Source: Candidatus Aminicenantota bacterium
Lineage (GTDB): Bacteria > Acidobacteriota > Aminicenantia > Aminicenantales > Aminicenantaceae
Assembly: GCA_030670375.1 (NCBI GenBank)
Contig: DAOVBT010000153.1
Coordinates: forward strand, 1-5,798
Direction of reading: 5' to 3'
DNA: 5,798 bases
Shown here: positions 1 to 5,798 of the stretch, one piece after another
Layout: each line of letters begins with the position of its first letter
Numbering within the stretch: position 1 is the stretch's first letter
Notes under the pieces: model-generated
The model's database searches: none
The model's input: the letters and a program-made list of their open reading frames with translations, nothing else
Told to the model about the DNA's origin: nothing
Position numbers and translations under genes: made by a program

Positions 1-264
1 ATCAAGCCTCCAAAACTGATCAAGAAGGTCGAGCCTCTGTATCCAGAGATCGCCCGTCAGGCAAGGGTGGAAGGCGTCGTGATCATCGAAGCGACAACAG
101 ATATTTATGGGCGTGTGCAGCGGATAAATCTTCTCCGTTCGATCCCTCTTCTCGATCAAGCTGCCATCGATGCTGTTCGTCAGTGGGTGTATGAGCCGAT
201 GGTTATCAACGGCAGGCCAAGGGGCGTTATCTTTACGGTCACAGTAACGTTTAAACTAAAGTAA
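1..264 (+). CDS. TonB family protein, C-terminal domain (5' end outside window)
   Basis: The reading frame is open from the first base and ends with TAA at 262-264, giving 87 visible residues; a GTG at 67 lies inside the domain and is not the true start. The residues form almost a whole TonB C-terminal domain: a Pro-Lys-rich lead, then VEPLYPEIARQARVEG, a beta-strand segment with the usual D-x-x-G turn (TDIYGRV), the helix LLDQAAIDAVRQWVYEP, the NGRPRG turn and a final strand TVTVTFKL. In the family this domain lies in the periplasm and either contacts the TonB box of outer-membrane receptors or sits at the end of other envelope proteins. The N-terminal anchor and any Pro-rich linker are not visible, so a true energy transducer cannot be told from another TonB-C-domain protein. 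It converges on the adaptor gene, with 12 bp between the two stops. Confidence 0.88.
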   Translation: MKPPKLIKKVEPLYPEIARQARVEGVVIIEATTDIYGRVQRINLLRSIPLLDQAAIDAVRQWVYEPMVINGRPRGVIFTVTVTFKLK

Positions 265-276
265 AAAAAGTCTATC

Positions 277-1530
277 CTATTTTTCGATCGTAACCCTTGC
301 ATCGTGGGCGAGAGTGAAATGACCATCCACGATAACGGTTTCACCTTCCTTGACACCTTCCCCTTCCCTATCGCTCGGCAGAATCTCGGCAAACTGATTG
401 TTCTCCAGACCCACCTGGACGTACCGCCATTTCGCTAATCCATCTTGGACAACAAAAGCCAATTTCCGGCCTCCCCTATCCAAAACAGCTTCCTGAGGCA
501 CAAGCAGCTTATCTTCGTGAATCTCGGCGGCGATTTCCACCTCTGCGTGCATTCCCGGCTTAATCTCCTCCTTCGGATTCGCAACATCTATAATGACTTT
601 GCAGGTCTTGTCCTCAGGATTCACGATCGGGCTGATGGATTTCACTTTTCCCTCGAAGACTTTGTCCGGATAAGCGCTGAAACGCAAAATCACCTCTCGG
701 CCTTTTTTCATCTTCCCGATTTCGCTCTCTAAAACCTTGGCATGCACTTGAATACGGCTGATATTCACCAGAACAAACAGATCTCTTCCGTTCGTGATAT
801 GTTCTTGGGGAGACACCTGGATGTCCGTGATGATGCCCGTAAAAGGGGCCATAATCTTTGTTTTCTCCAGGTTCATCTGAGCTGTTTTTACCGCAATTTC
901 AGCCTGGGTAAGCCCTTTGGAGGCGGAGCGAATCTCATCCTTTTTCTCCCCCGACTGGATCAATGCCAGCTCATATTGCCTGTAAGCATCTTCGAATTCA
1001 TTATCAGATATCATTCCCTTGGTATAAAGCTCTTGTACCCTCTTATACTCTTGCTTGGCATTCTGAATTTTATCCATTTCCGATTGTTCGACAGCCATCT
1101 CCTCGCCCTCGAACTGTTTTTCCAACAGCAATTCTGAAAGCTTGCTCAATCTGTCGGCCTGCGCCCTCTCCAGTTCGAGTCGGATTTGCCTGTCATCCAA
1201 CTCCATCAACAAATCCCCTTGCTTCACATGTTGCCCTTCTTCCACGATTAGTTTCTTGATAGTCCCTGTTACCTCGGACTTGACAGTGACCATCCTGTTG
1301 GTGACAGCTTCACCCGGCGATTTTAGCGATATGATCAGTTCTCCTATCCTGGCTGTGTCAACTTTGACAGGGATAGGCGTTTCTGCCACCTTTTCCGTCG
1401 CCTCAGATGCATCCTGTGATAACTCCCCTTGTTCAGGCTCTGCACCATTCTTGATGACAAAAAAATACACAGCAACACAAATGCCGATAACGATCAAGGT
1501 GATTGTTAGGATCTTCTTAGATAGTATCAT
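277..1530 (-). CDS. RND-type efflux periplasmic adaptor (HlyD/MFP family)
   Basis: 417 residues from the ATG at 1530. A GTG at 1539 would add three residues, but the AGAGGA at 1541-1546 is only 1 nt from it and 10 nt from the ATG, so the ATG is preferred. Visible order: inner-membrane signal-anchor (about residues 7-27), acidic low-complexity linker (about 28-52), first half of the lipoyl/barrel-sandwich domain (about 80-112, with VTGTIKKLIVEEGQHVKQGD), a long charged alpha-hairpin coiled coil (about 115-222), second lipoyl half (KIMAPFTGIITDIQV, about 225-256), beta-barrel (about 257-335, ending IKPGMHAEVEI) and a membrane-proximal domain containing LLVPQEAVLDR. This is the normal architecture and length of adaptors that link an inner-membrane pump (RND, or MacB-type ABC) to an outer-membrane channel. 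No Cys lipobox is evident. It is last in the - strand cluster and no pump or TolC-like gene is visible, so the substrate is unknown. Confidence 0.93.
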   Translation of the reverse strand: MILSKKILTITLIVIGICVAVYFFVIKNGAEPEQGELSQDASEATEKVAETPIPVKVDTARIGELIISLKSPGEAVTNRMVTVKSEVTGTIKKLIVEEGQHVKQGDLLMELDDRQIRLELERAQADRLSKLSELLLEKQFEGEEMAVEQSEMDKIQNAKQEYKRVQELYTKGMISDNEFEDAYRQYELALIQSGEKKDEIRSASKGLTQAEIAVKTAQMNLEKTKIMAPFTGIITDIQVSPQEHITNGRDLFVLVNISRIQVHAKVLESEIGKMKKGREVILRFSAYPDKVFEGKVKSISPIVNPEDKTCKVIIDVANPKEEIKPGMHAEVEIAAEIHEDKLLVPQEAVLDRGGRKLAFVVQDGLAKWRYVQVGLENNQFAEILPSDREGEGVKEGETVIVDGHFTLAHDARVTIEK

Positions 1531-1540
1531 TTTGCACACT

Positions 1541-1546
1541 TCCTCT
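1541..1546 (-). promoter_or_regulatory. Ribosome binding site deciding the adaptor start
   Basis: AGAGGA on the - strand lies 10 nt upstream of the ATG at 1530 (8 nt if the AGGAAG register is used). The alternative GTG at 1539 begins only 1 nt after it, too close for initiation. This supports the shorter 417-residue protein. Confidence 0.6.
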
Positions 1547-1575
1547 TACACGAAATGCTCCTAACCTCTCCCCTA

Positions 1576-1607
1576 ATTATATTAAAGACGTCTACCAAAA
1601 ATGTCAA
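1576..1607 (-). promoter_or_regulatory. Putative sigma70-type promoter for the adaptor gene
   Basis: In the 85-bp gap between the glycosyltransferase stop and the adaptor start, the - strand carries a perfect TTGACA (1607 to 1602). At 17-bp spacing follows TAATAT (1584 to 1579, 4 of 6 matches to the -10 consensus); a perfect TATAAT (1581 to 1576) overlaps it but at a long 20-bp spacing. Initiation near 1570 would leave a leader of about 40 nt with the ribosome site well placed. An 8-bp perfect palindrome AGACGTCT (1586-1593) lies between the two elements and could be an operator or chance. The promoter would let the adaptor be expressed apart from the upstream genes. This is consensus matching by eye; the host's actual promoter preferences are unknown. 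Confidence 0.45.
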
Positions 1608-1615
1608 ATCTCAGG

Positions 1616-2821
1616 CTATTTGTTGTCTTGTTTGACCGCGTCTAACAGCATATCAAACATATTCGGAACCGCTGCCGTTACCCTGTGCCAGTTGGGAATA
1701 AGAGTGGATGCGGATGGGTTTTCCCAAAAAATCTCTCCAGCCCTTTTGATTCCATCCGCAAAAGCATCCACACAGATGGATTCCTCATGTCTGTCGAACT
1801 GAAGTCCGTTTATCGCCGCGTCATTTTCGTACCGGATCACAGTTTCCTGAGCCTCCTTCAAATAGATATTGCTCAACGTCTTGAAAAATCCCAATGAAAA
1901 CTCCACTCCCTCCAATGCAAGATTTCTGAAAATGGATTTGGCGATGTCTACTGTCATCTTCAACACACCCATATCCGGATCGTTGGGATCCAGAGGTTGA
2001 TGTTTATGCTCATACGTCTCAGCGATATCCACTTGGCAGATTCTGTTTGCGGCCACATTCCGGTACACTTCGGAGAGCGTTCCCACTTCCAAGCCCCAAT
2101 CGCTCGGGATGCGCAGAGCCATGGCCAAATCACGCCTCATGGCGATCTCTCCGGCCAGGGCATACCGGAAACTATCCAAGTAGACGAGAAACGGAAGATA
2201 TCCCAGGATCTTTTCCAGTGCCCGGATAAAGGGCGTAAAAAACAGGCGCGTGGCCCGTCCATACATCTTGGTGGTGTAGCGGCTGTAGAATCCCTTGCAA
2301 AACTCGTACTCAGAATGGGGGGTCGTCACAGGATAGCACAACCGTGCAACCATGGCCCGCGTGTAGTTCACGATGTCGCAATCATGAAAGGCGATCACGC
2401 GGCTTTTTCCACCGGCCAACACATACCCCAGAGCTATCCAAACCGCTCTCCCCTTGCCGGTTTTCCCGGGCGACAGATTGTTTTTTTCCAGAGCTTTATA
2501 AATTCTCTTCATCCGAGGCCCGTCATTCCAGACAATGAAAAATCTCTTGTAAGGGGCAAAATGGTCTTTAACTTTCTTGAATTGCTCGGCATTTGCCCTA
2601 TCCAAACACAAAACGGTTTGGTTGAAATAGCTGGTGTTTTTCAAAATCTTCATGATATTTTGAAGAGCTCCACTGGCAAATTCACGGTAGAGTGAGGGCA
2701 GAATCAAAGCTATCGGTCTTCTTTTCGAAAACTTCTTGAGTTCGCCCTCAACCCGTTTTATGTTGACTTCCCCGAGCTTATGAAATGTGGTGATGACGCC
2801 ATTCTGGAAATAATCAGACAT
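1616..2821 (-). CDS. gpgS: GT81-type glycosyltransferase, glucosyl-3-phosphoglycerate synthase-like
   Basis: 401 residues, ATG at 2821 with AAAGGAGG 5 nt upstream, TAG stop. GpgS moves glucose from an NDP-glucose to 3-phosphoglycerate, retaining the anomeric configuration, as the first step to glucosylglycerate (osmolyte) or, in mycobacteria, methylglucose lipopolysaccharide. Family marks visible: a GT-A fold start IALILPSLYREF (37-48), GKGRAVW (122-128, like GKGEALW of the mycobacterial enzyme), the metal-binding DxD as HDCD (146-149), FCKGFYSR (174-181), LAGEIAMRRDLA (222-233), DWGLEVGTL (241-249, with Glu245 in the position of a catalytic-site Glu) and YEHKHQPL (270-277, with His272 matching the active-site His). 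It is longer than the mycobacterial enzyme (about 324 residues): roughly 110 extra mostly helical C-terminal residues follow. No signal peptide or membrane segment, so cytoplasmic. It starts 17 bp after the GH3 gene. The fold and family are clear; the exact acceptor and donor are inferred and a related sugar-phosphoglycerate product is possible. Confidence 0.8.
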   Translation of the reverse strand: MSDYFQNGVITTFHKLGEVNIKRVEGELKKFSKRRPIALILPSLYREFASGALQNIMKILKNTSYFNQTVLCLDRANAEQFKKVKDHFAPYKRFFIVWNDGPRMKRIYKALEKNNLSPGKTGKGRAVWIALGYVLAGGKSRVIAFHDCDIVNYTRAMVARLCYPVTTPHSEYEFCKGFYSRYTTKMYGRATRLFFTPFIRALEKILGYLPFLVYLDSFRYALAGEIAMRRDLAMALRIPSDWGLEVGTLSEVYRNVAANRICQVDIAETYEHKHQPLDPNDPDMGVLKMTVDIAKSIFRNLALEGVEFSLGFFKTLSNIYLKEAQETVIRYENDAAINGLQFDRHEESICVDAFADGIKRAGEIFWENPSASTLIPNWHRVTAAVPNMFDMLLDAVKQDNK

Positions 2822-2826
2822 CCTCT

Positions 2827-2834
2827 CCTCCTTT
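2827..2834 (-). promoter_or_regulatory. Strong Shine-Dalgarno of the GpgS-like gene
   Basis: AAAGGAGG on the - strand, 5 nt before the ATG at 2821, lies within the 17-bp gap after the hydrolase stop (TGA at 2839-2841). A ribosome finishing the hydrolase would cover this site, so translational coupling of the two genes is likely. Confidence 0.65.
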
Positions 2835-2838
2835 TATC

Positions 2839-4602
2839 TCACTCTTTGTTTTTTTTCGGGACCTTCAATCCATGGCCTATCGGGAAAACCCCAGGAATGG
2901 AAACAGGGAGTTTTCCGACGATATCGATCTCCCCAAACAGGGCTTTCACCGCGGATATTTGGGATTCGTCTGCGTATCTGTAAGCGCAGAGATAAGCGTC
3001 CACATCTTTGAAATGCCGCAGAAAATACGGGCTCCCGAAAGAAACCACAACGACACGCTGATGGCCTTCGGCAAGCTCTTTGATCATTTGAACTTGCCTG
3101 AGGTCCAAACCAACGCTTCCTTTTCCTGCCCTCAAACGGGAAAATAGGCCAATCACAACAACTTCTGCTTCTTTCGTTCTTTCCAGGACTTTTGCGATAA
3201 ATTCATCTCCTGTGGAGGCCTCGGCATAAAATTCCATGGCCCGAGGAACCCGCTTCTTCATCTCTCTCACGAAAGTTCGCCCGGCAAAGTACCCTCCTGG
3301 ATCGCTGCTCAACGCAAAGACAGCTATTTTCTGAAATCCCGCAGAAAGCGGCACAACATCCCCCTCGTTTTTCACGAGCGTCATCGAACTGTCGAAGGTC
3401 TTTTCGGCCTGAACAAAATAATCTTTGATACCGATCTTTCTGTCCAACACCTCGACATCCACCAGCTTTTTCAGGTGGAGACCCAACCGGGCTTTAGCCT
3501 CCAGAATTCTCTTCACCGATAAATCGATTCTTGACTCCTGTATCTCTCCGTTCCTAACAGCCTGGATAAGGGCCCGAATGACTTCTTTGGGCGTGGGAGG
3601 AAGAAGCAGCATGTCCACACCGGCCTTCACAGCCCTTAAAGCCGCATCTTCTGAGGTAAACAGACTGGTCACGCCTCCCATCCCCATAGAATCCGTCACG
3701 ATTAGTCCCCTGAATCCCATCTCATTCCTAAGAAGATCGGTCAATATGGGATGGGATAGAGTAGCGGGAAGGTCGGGCGTCGGATCGAGAGCCGGGATGC
3801 GCAGGTGTGCGGTCATGATAGCTTGAACGCCCGCATCGACCGCTCTTTGGAAGGGAAAAAGCTCCACCCTATTCAATCGGTCCCGGTCGCCCTCGATGGT
3901 CGCCAACACGCTGTGCGAATCCAAATCTGTGTCCCCATGGCCAGGAAAATGCTTTGCTGTGGCAATCAGGCCAAAATCCTGGCAACCATTGATAAAGGCT
4001 TCGGCGATACGACTGACCAATTCCGGATCCTCCCCGACAGACCGGGTGTTGATGATCGGATTATCCGGATTGACGTTGACATCCACCACCGGCGCATAGG
4101 TCATGTGAATGCCGAGGGCCCTGCCCTCCTTGGCTGTGATTTTCCCCATAGAATACGCAAGATCCTCAGAATCGGCAGCACCCAATGACATTAAAGGAGG
4201 AAACAGTGTCGCCCCATCGATCTGGTTGCCGGCTCCCCTTTCAAAATCCGAAGCCACAAGGAGGGGTATCTTTGCCAGTTCTTGAAAACTATTGGTCAAT
4301 ATGGCTGATTCATAAACTTCACCACCGAATATGATCAGGCCCCCGATCTTATGTTCCACGATCAAAGTCTTGAGGTTTTGAAAGTATTCGCTGTTCCTGT
4401 TGACAAAATTTCCGGAATACCGGCAGGCCACCATCTGACCGATTTTCTCCTCCAAAGTCATTTTGCTCAGGGTTTTTTTTGCCCATCTCATCTCAGCCGG
4501 TCCCAGTGTCAAATCTGGTTTAATCACAACCTTTGTACAACTTCCTGATAGAATGATTAAAGAAAAAACGATCATGATGTGTTTGATTTTCCCCAGTTTC
4601 AT
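2839..4602 (-). CDS. nagZ: Two-domain GH3 beta-N-acetylhexosaminidase (NagZ-like), probable lipoprotein
   Basis: 587 residues, ATG at 4602 with GGAGG 9 nt upstream, TGA stop. A short basic start, hydrophobic stretch (9-18) and LSGSC (Cys22) look like a lipoprotein signal, though Ser rather than Leu/Val/Ile stands at the -3 place of the lipobox. The GH3 barrel (about 35-375) carries the NagZ signature KHFPGHGDTDLDSH (217-230), which supplies the Asp228/His230 acid-base dyad, and the nucleophile Asp304 in LIVTDSMGMGG. Other conserved pieces are SDFERGAG (118-125) and PVVDVNVNPDNPIINTRSVG (171-190). A second, alpha/beta GH3 C-terminal domain follows (about 405-580). Family enzymes remove terminal beta-1,4 GlcNAc from muropeptides or chitooligosaccharides; some with the His dyad act as phosphorylases. 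The two-domain form resembles the exported Bacillus enzyme rather than the single-domain cytoplasmic NagZ of enterobacteria. If lipidated it acts at the periplasmic or outer face. All catalytic residues are present; the substrate is inferred from the signature. Confidence 0.88.
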   Translation of the reverse strand: MKLGKIKHIMIVFSLIILSGSCTKVVIKPDLTLGPAEMRWAKKTLSKMTLEEKIGQMVACRYSGNFVNRNSEYFQNLKTLIVEHKIGGLIIFGGEVYESAILTNSFQELAKIPLLVASDFERGAGNQIDGATLFPPLMSLGAADSEDLAYSMGKITAKEGRALGIHMTYAPVVDVNVNPDNPIINTRSVGEDPELVSRIAEAFINGCQDFGLIATAKHFPGHGDTDLDSHSVLATIEGDRDRLNRVELFPFQRAVDAGVQAIMTAHLRIPALDPTPDLPATLSHPILTDLLRNEMGFRGLIVTDSMGMGGVTSLFTSEDAALRAVKAGVDMLLLPPTPKEVIRALIQAVRNGEIQESRIDLSVKRILEAKARLGLHLKKLVDVEVLDRKIGIKDYFVQAEKTFDSSMTLVKNEGDVVPLSAGFQKIAVFALSSDPGGYFAGRTFVREMKKRVPRAMEFYAEASTGDEFIAKVLERTKEAEVVVIGLFSRLRAGKGSVGLDLRQVQMIKELAEGHQRVVVVSFGSPYFLRHFKDVDAYLCAYRYADESQISAVKALFGEIDIVGKLPVSIPGVFPIGHGLKVPKKNKE

Positions 4603-4634
4603 CCCTCATTACCTCCATTAGGTTTTCCCGAATA

Positions 4635-4649
4635 TGTAAAGAAATTACA
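4635..4649. repeat. Short inverted repeat TGTAA-N5-TTACA upstream of the GH3 gene
   Basis: Perfect 5-bp arms separated by 5 bases, in the 52-bp gap between the permease stop and the hydrolase start, about 33 bp before the hydrolase ATG. It is AT-rich and has no adjacent T-run that would make a terminator. It has the size and symmetry of a dimeric regulator site, but arms this short arise often by chance. I saw no convincing promoter pair in this gap, so transcription probably enters from the permease gene. Confidence 0.2.
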
Positions 4650-4654
4650 AACGT

Positions 4655-5798
4655 TTATCCTACTATATAACGGAGCACGAACAAAAGCGCAAACAGATAG
4701 ATAATCCAGTGGACTTCTCTTCCCTTCCCCGCAACCAGTTTGAGAAGAGAATAGGAGATAAAACCGAATGCAATTCCCTCCGTGATGTTAAGAGTCATAG
4801 GCATGATTATAATGGCCAGAAAAGCCGGGATGGCTTCGGTAATATCATTCCATTTGATGCGGCTCACGCATGTCATCATCAAAAAGCCGACTATGATCAA
4901 AGGAGGTGCAATCACAGGCCGGAGCTGCAAACCTTCGTATTCATACAAGCCGGAGATCATGGCTGCCAACGGACTGAAAAATAATGCGACCAGAAAAAGG
5001 AAGGCGGTGAACATGTTGGCCAATCCCGTTTTTGCACCCTGGGCAATACCGGCTGCGCTTTCGATATAGGTCGTTACGGTCGATGTCCCGAGCAATGCCC
5101 CGCTCACAGTCCCTACGGCATCGGAAAACATGGCCTGGTCCGCTCTCGGGAGCTTGCCATCTTTGAGGAAACCGGCTTGCCCGCTTACGCCGATCAGGGT
5201 GCCTATCGTATCAAACAGGTCGAGGAAGAAAAAAACAAAAACAATGGTGATCAAACCTGTTTGGAGTGCTCCGAGTATGTCAAGCTTGAAAAGTGTCGGA
5301 GCAAGACTCGGAGGGGCAGAGATAATTCCCTGATACTTGACGACGCCTAGCGGTACTCCTAACAGCATTGTTGCCAATATCCCTACCAGAATAGCTCCAC
5401 GAATCCGCAAAGCCATCAAAACCAGAGTCACAACCACACCAAACAGAGCAAGACAGACAGGTTTGCTTGTCAAATCCCCAATCTTCACCAAAACGGTAGG
5501 ATCATCGACTACAACTCCCCCAAATTGGAGGCCGACATGAGCAATCAACAAACCGATACCGACGGCGATACCGTACTTGAGAGAATCGGGAACAGCTGCC
5601 ACCAATTTTCCCCAAACTCTGAACAAGGAAAGTATCAGGAAAATGGAACCGGATATGAAAACCGCCCCGAGAGCAACCTCCCAGGAATATCCCATCGTAC
5701 CGCAGACCGTTATGGCAAAAAAAACATTATGGCCGACGGCTGGCGCAAGGGCGAAAGGATACTTGGCAAGGAGGCCCATCAGAAGTGTCGCCACAGCG
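4655..5798 (-). CDS. NCS2 family purine permease, AzgA/GhxP-like (5' end outside window)
   Basis: The frame runs from the right edge to TAA at 4655-4657, giving 380 residues; the GTG at 5794 is an internal Val (the preceding codon is open), so roughly the first 55-65 residues of a usual 430-450 are missing. These proton-coupled inner-membrane carriers import adenine, guanine or hypoxanthine; the family has 14 membrane segments, of which most are visible as hydrophobic stretches. Diagnostic AzgA-branch motifs: LMGLLAKYPFALAP near the visible start, FFFLDLFDTIGTLIGV (about residues 189-204, with the conserved TM8 acidic residue), SDAVGTVSGALLGTSTVTTY followed by IESAAGIAQG (about 225-254, with the conserved TM10 Glu), and the C-terminal WIIYLFALLFVLRY helix. 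The usual GMGLNAFF element reads AVGHNVFF here. Substrate cannot be chosen from sequence. It lies 52 bp upstream of the hydrolase on the same strand and may share its transcript. Confidence 0.92.
   Translation of the reverse strand, partial: AVATLLMGLLAKYPFALAPAVGHNVFFAITVCGTMGYSWEVALGAVFISGSIFLILSLFRVWGKLVAAVPDSLKYGIAVGIGLLIAHVGLQFGGVVVDDPTVLVKIGDLTSKPVCLALFGVVVTLVLMALRIRGAILVGILATMLLGVPLGVVKYQGIISAPPSLAPTLFKLDILGALQTGLITIVFVFFFLDLFDTIGTLIGVSGQAGFLKDGKLPRADQAMFSDAVGTVSGALLGTSTVTTYIESAAGIAQGAKTGLANMFTAFLFLVALFFSPLAAMISGLYEYEGLQLRPVIAPPLIIVGFLMMTCVSRIKWNDITEAIPAFLAIIIMPMTLNITEGIAFGFISYSLLKLVAGKGREVHWIIYLFALLFVLRYIVG

Noticed and set aside
67..69. GTG as a possible start of the TonB-domain protein
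   Set aside because: Family-conserved residues (VEPLYPEIARQAR) precede it in the same open frame, so it is internal.
1997..2695. A 232-codon open frame on the + strand opposite the glycosyltransferase gene
   Set aside because: It is wholly antisense to a gene with clear GT81 motifs, its translation matches no family I know, and it has no convincing ribosome site. It is a shadow of the real codon pattern.
2847..2857. An A8-C run near the end of the hydrolase gene (slippery A-AAA-AAC in the correct register)
   Set aside because: A -1 shift here would replace the last residues and stop within a few codons (TAA just past the normal TGA), so it gives no meaningful new product. It encodes an ordinary Lys-rich tail.
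4603..4654. A promoter for the hydrolase gene or a terminator for the permease
   Set aside because: No -35/-10 pair at acceptable spacing and no GC-rich stem with a T-run was found; read-through from the permease is the simpler reading.
5792..5794. GTG as a possible start of the permease
   Set aside because: The frame stays open to the right edge, and the residues after it correspond to the second or third conserved segment of the family, so the true start lies outside the window.

Overview
The window holds five genes. A partial tonB-type gene on the + strand occupies the left edge. The other four lie head-to-tail on the - strand and are transcribed right to left: a purine permease of the NCS2/AzgA family (its N-terminus lies beyond the right edge), a two-domain family 3 glycoside hydrolase with a lipoprotein-like signal, a GT81-type glucosyl-3-phosphoglycerate synthase homologue, and a periplasmic adaptor (membrane fusion protein) of the RND-efflux type. 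Coding density is very high: the gaps are 12, 85, 17 and 52 bp, and no gene-free stretch exceeds 100 bp. No RNA gene, mobile element or CRISPR array was seen.

The organism is a Gram-negative (diderm) bacterium, judging from the TonB C-terminal domain, the efflux adaptor and the exported hydrolase. The wording of the TonB domain (LRSIPLLDQAAIDAVRQW) and the adaptor sequence remind me of Acidobacteriota/Aminicenantota or deltaproteobacterial-type genomes. That is an impression from memory, not a placement.

Layout: 1-264 TonB C-terminal domain (+); 277-1530 adaptor (-); 1531-1615 intergenic region with a plausible sigma70-type promoter for the adaptor; 1616-2821 GpgS-like glycosyltransferase (-); 2839-4602 NagZ-like GH3 enzyme (-); 4655-5798 permease, partial (-).

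The hydrolase and the glycosyltransferase are very probably co-transcribed and translationally close (17 bp apart, strong Shine-Dalgarno). Together they suggest sugar salvage or cell-wall turnover next to synthesis of the compatible solute glucosylglycerate or a related glucoside, but no phosphatase (GpgP) is present to complete that pathway. The permease may be the upstream member of the same transcript. The adaptor is last, probably has its own promoter, and has no transporter partner in the window. Most of the region is ordinary chromosomal gene content; the noteworthy points are the missing partners (phosphatase, efflux pump), the divergent motifs in the glycosyltransferase and permease, and the unusual form and predicted location of the NagZ-like enzyme.
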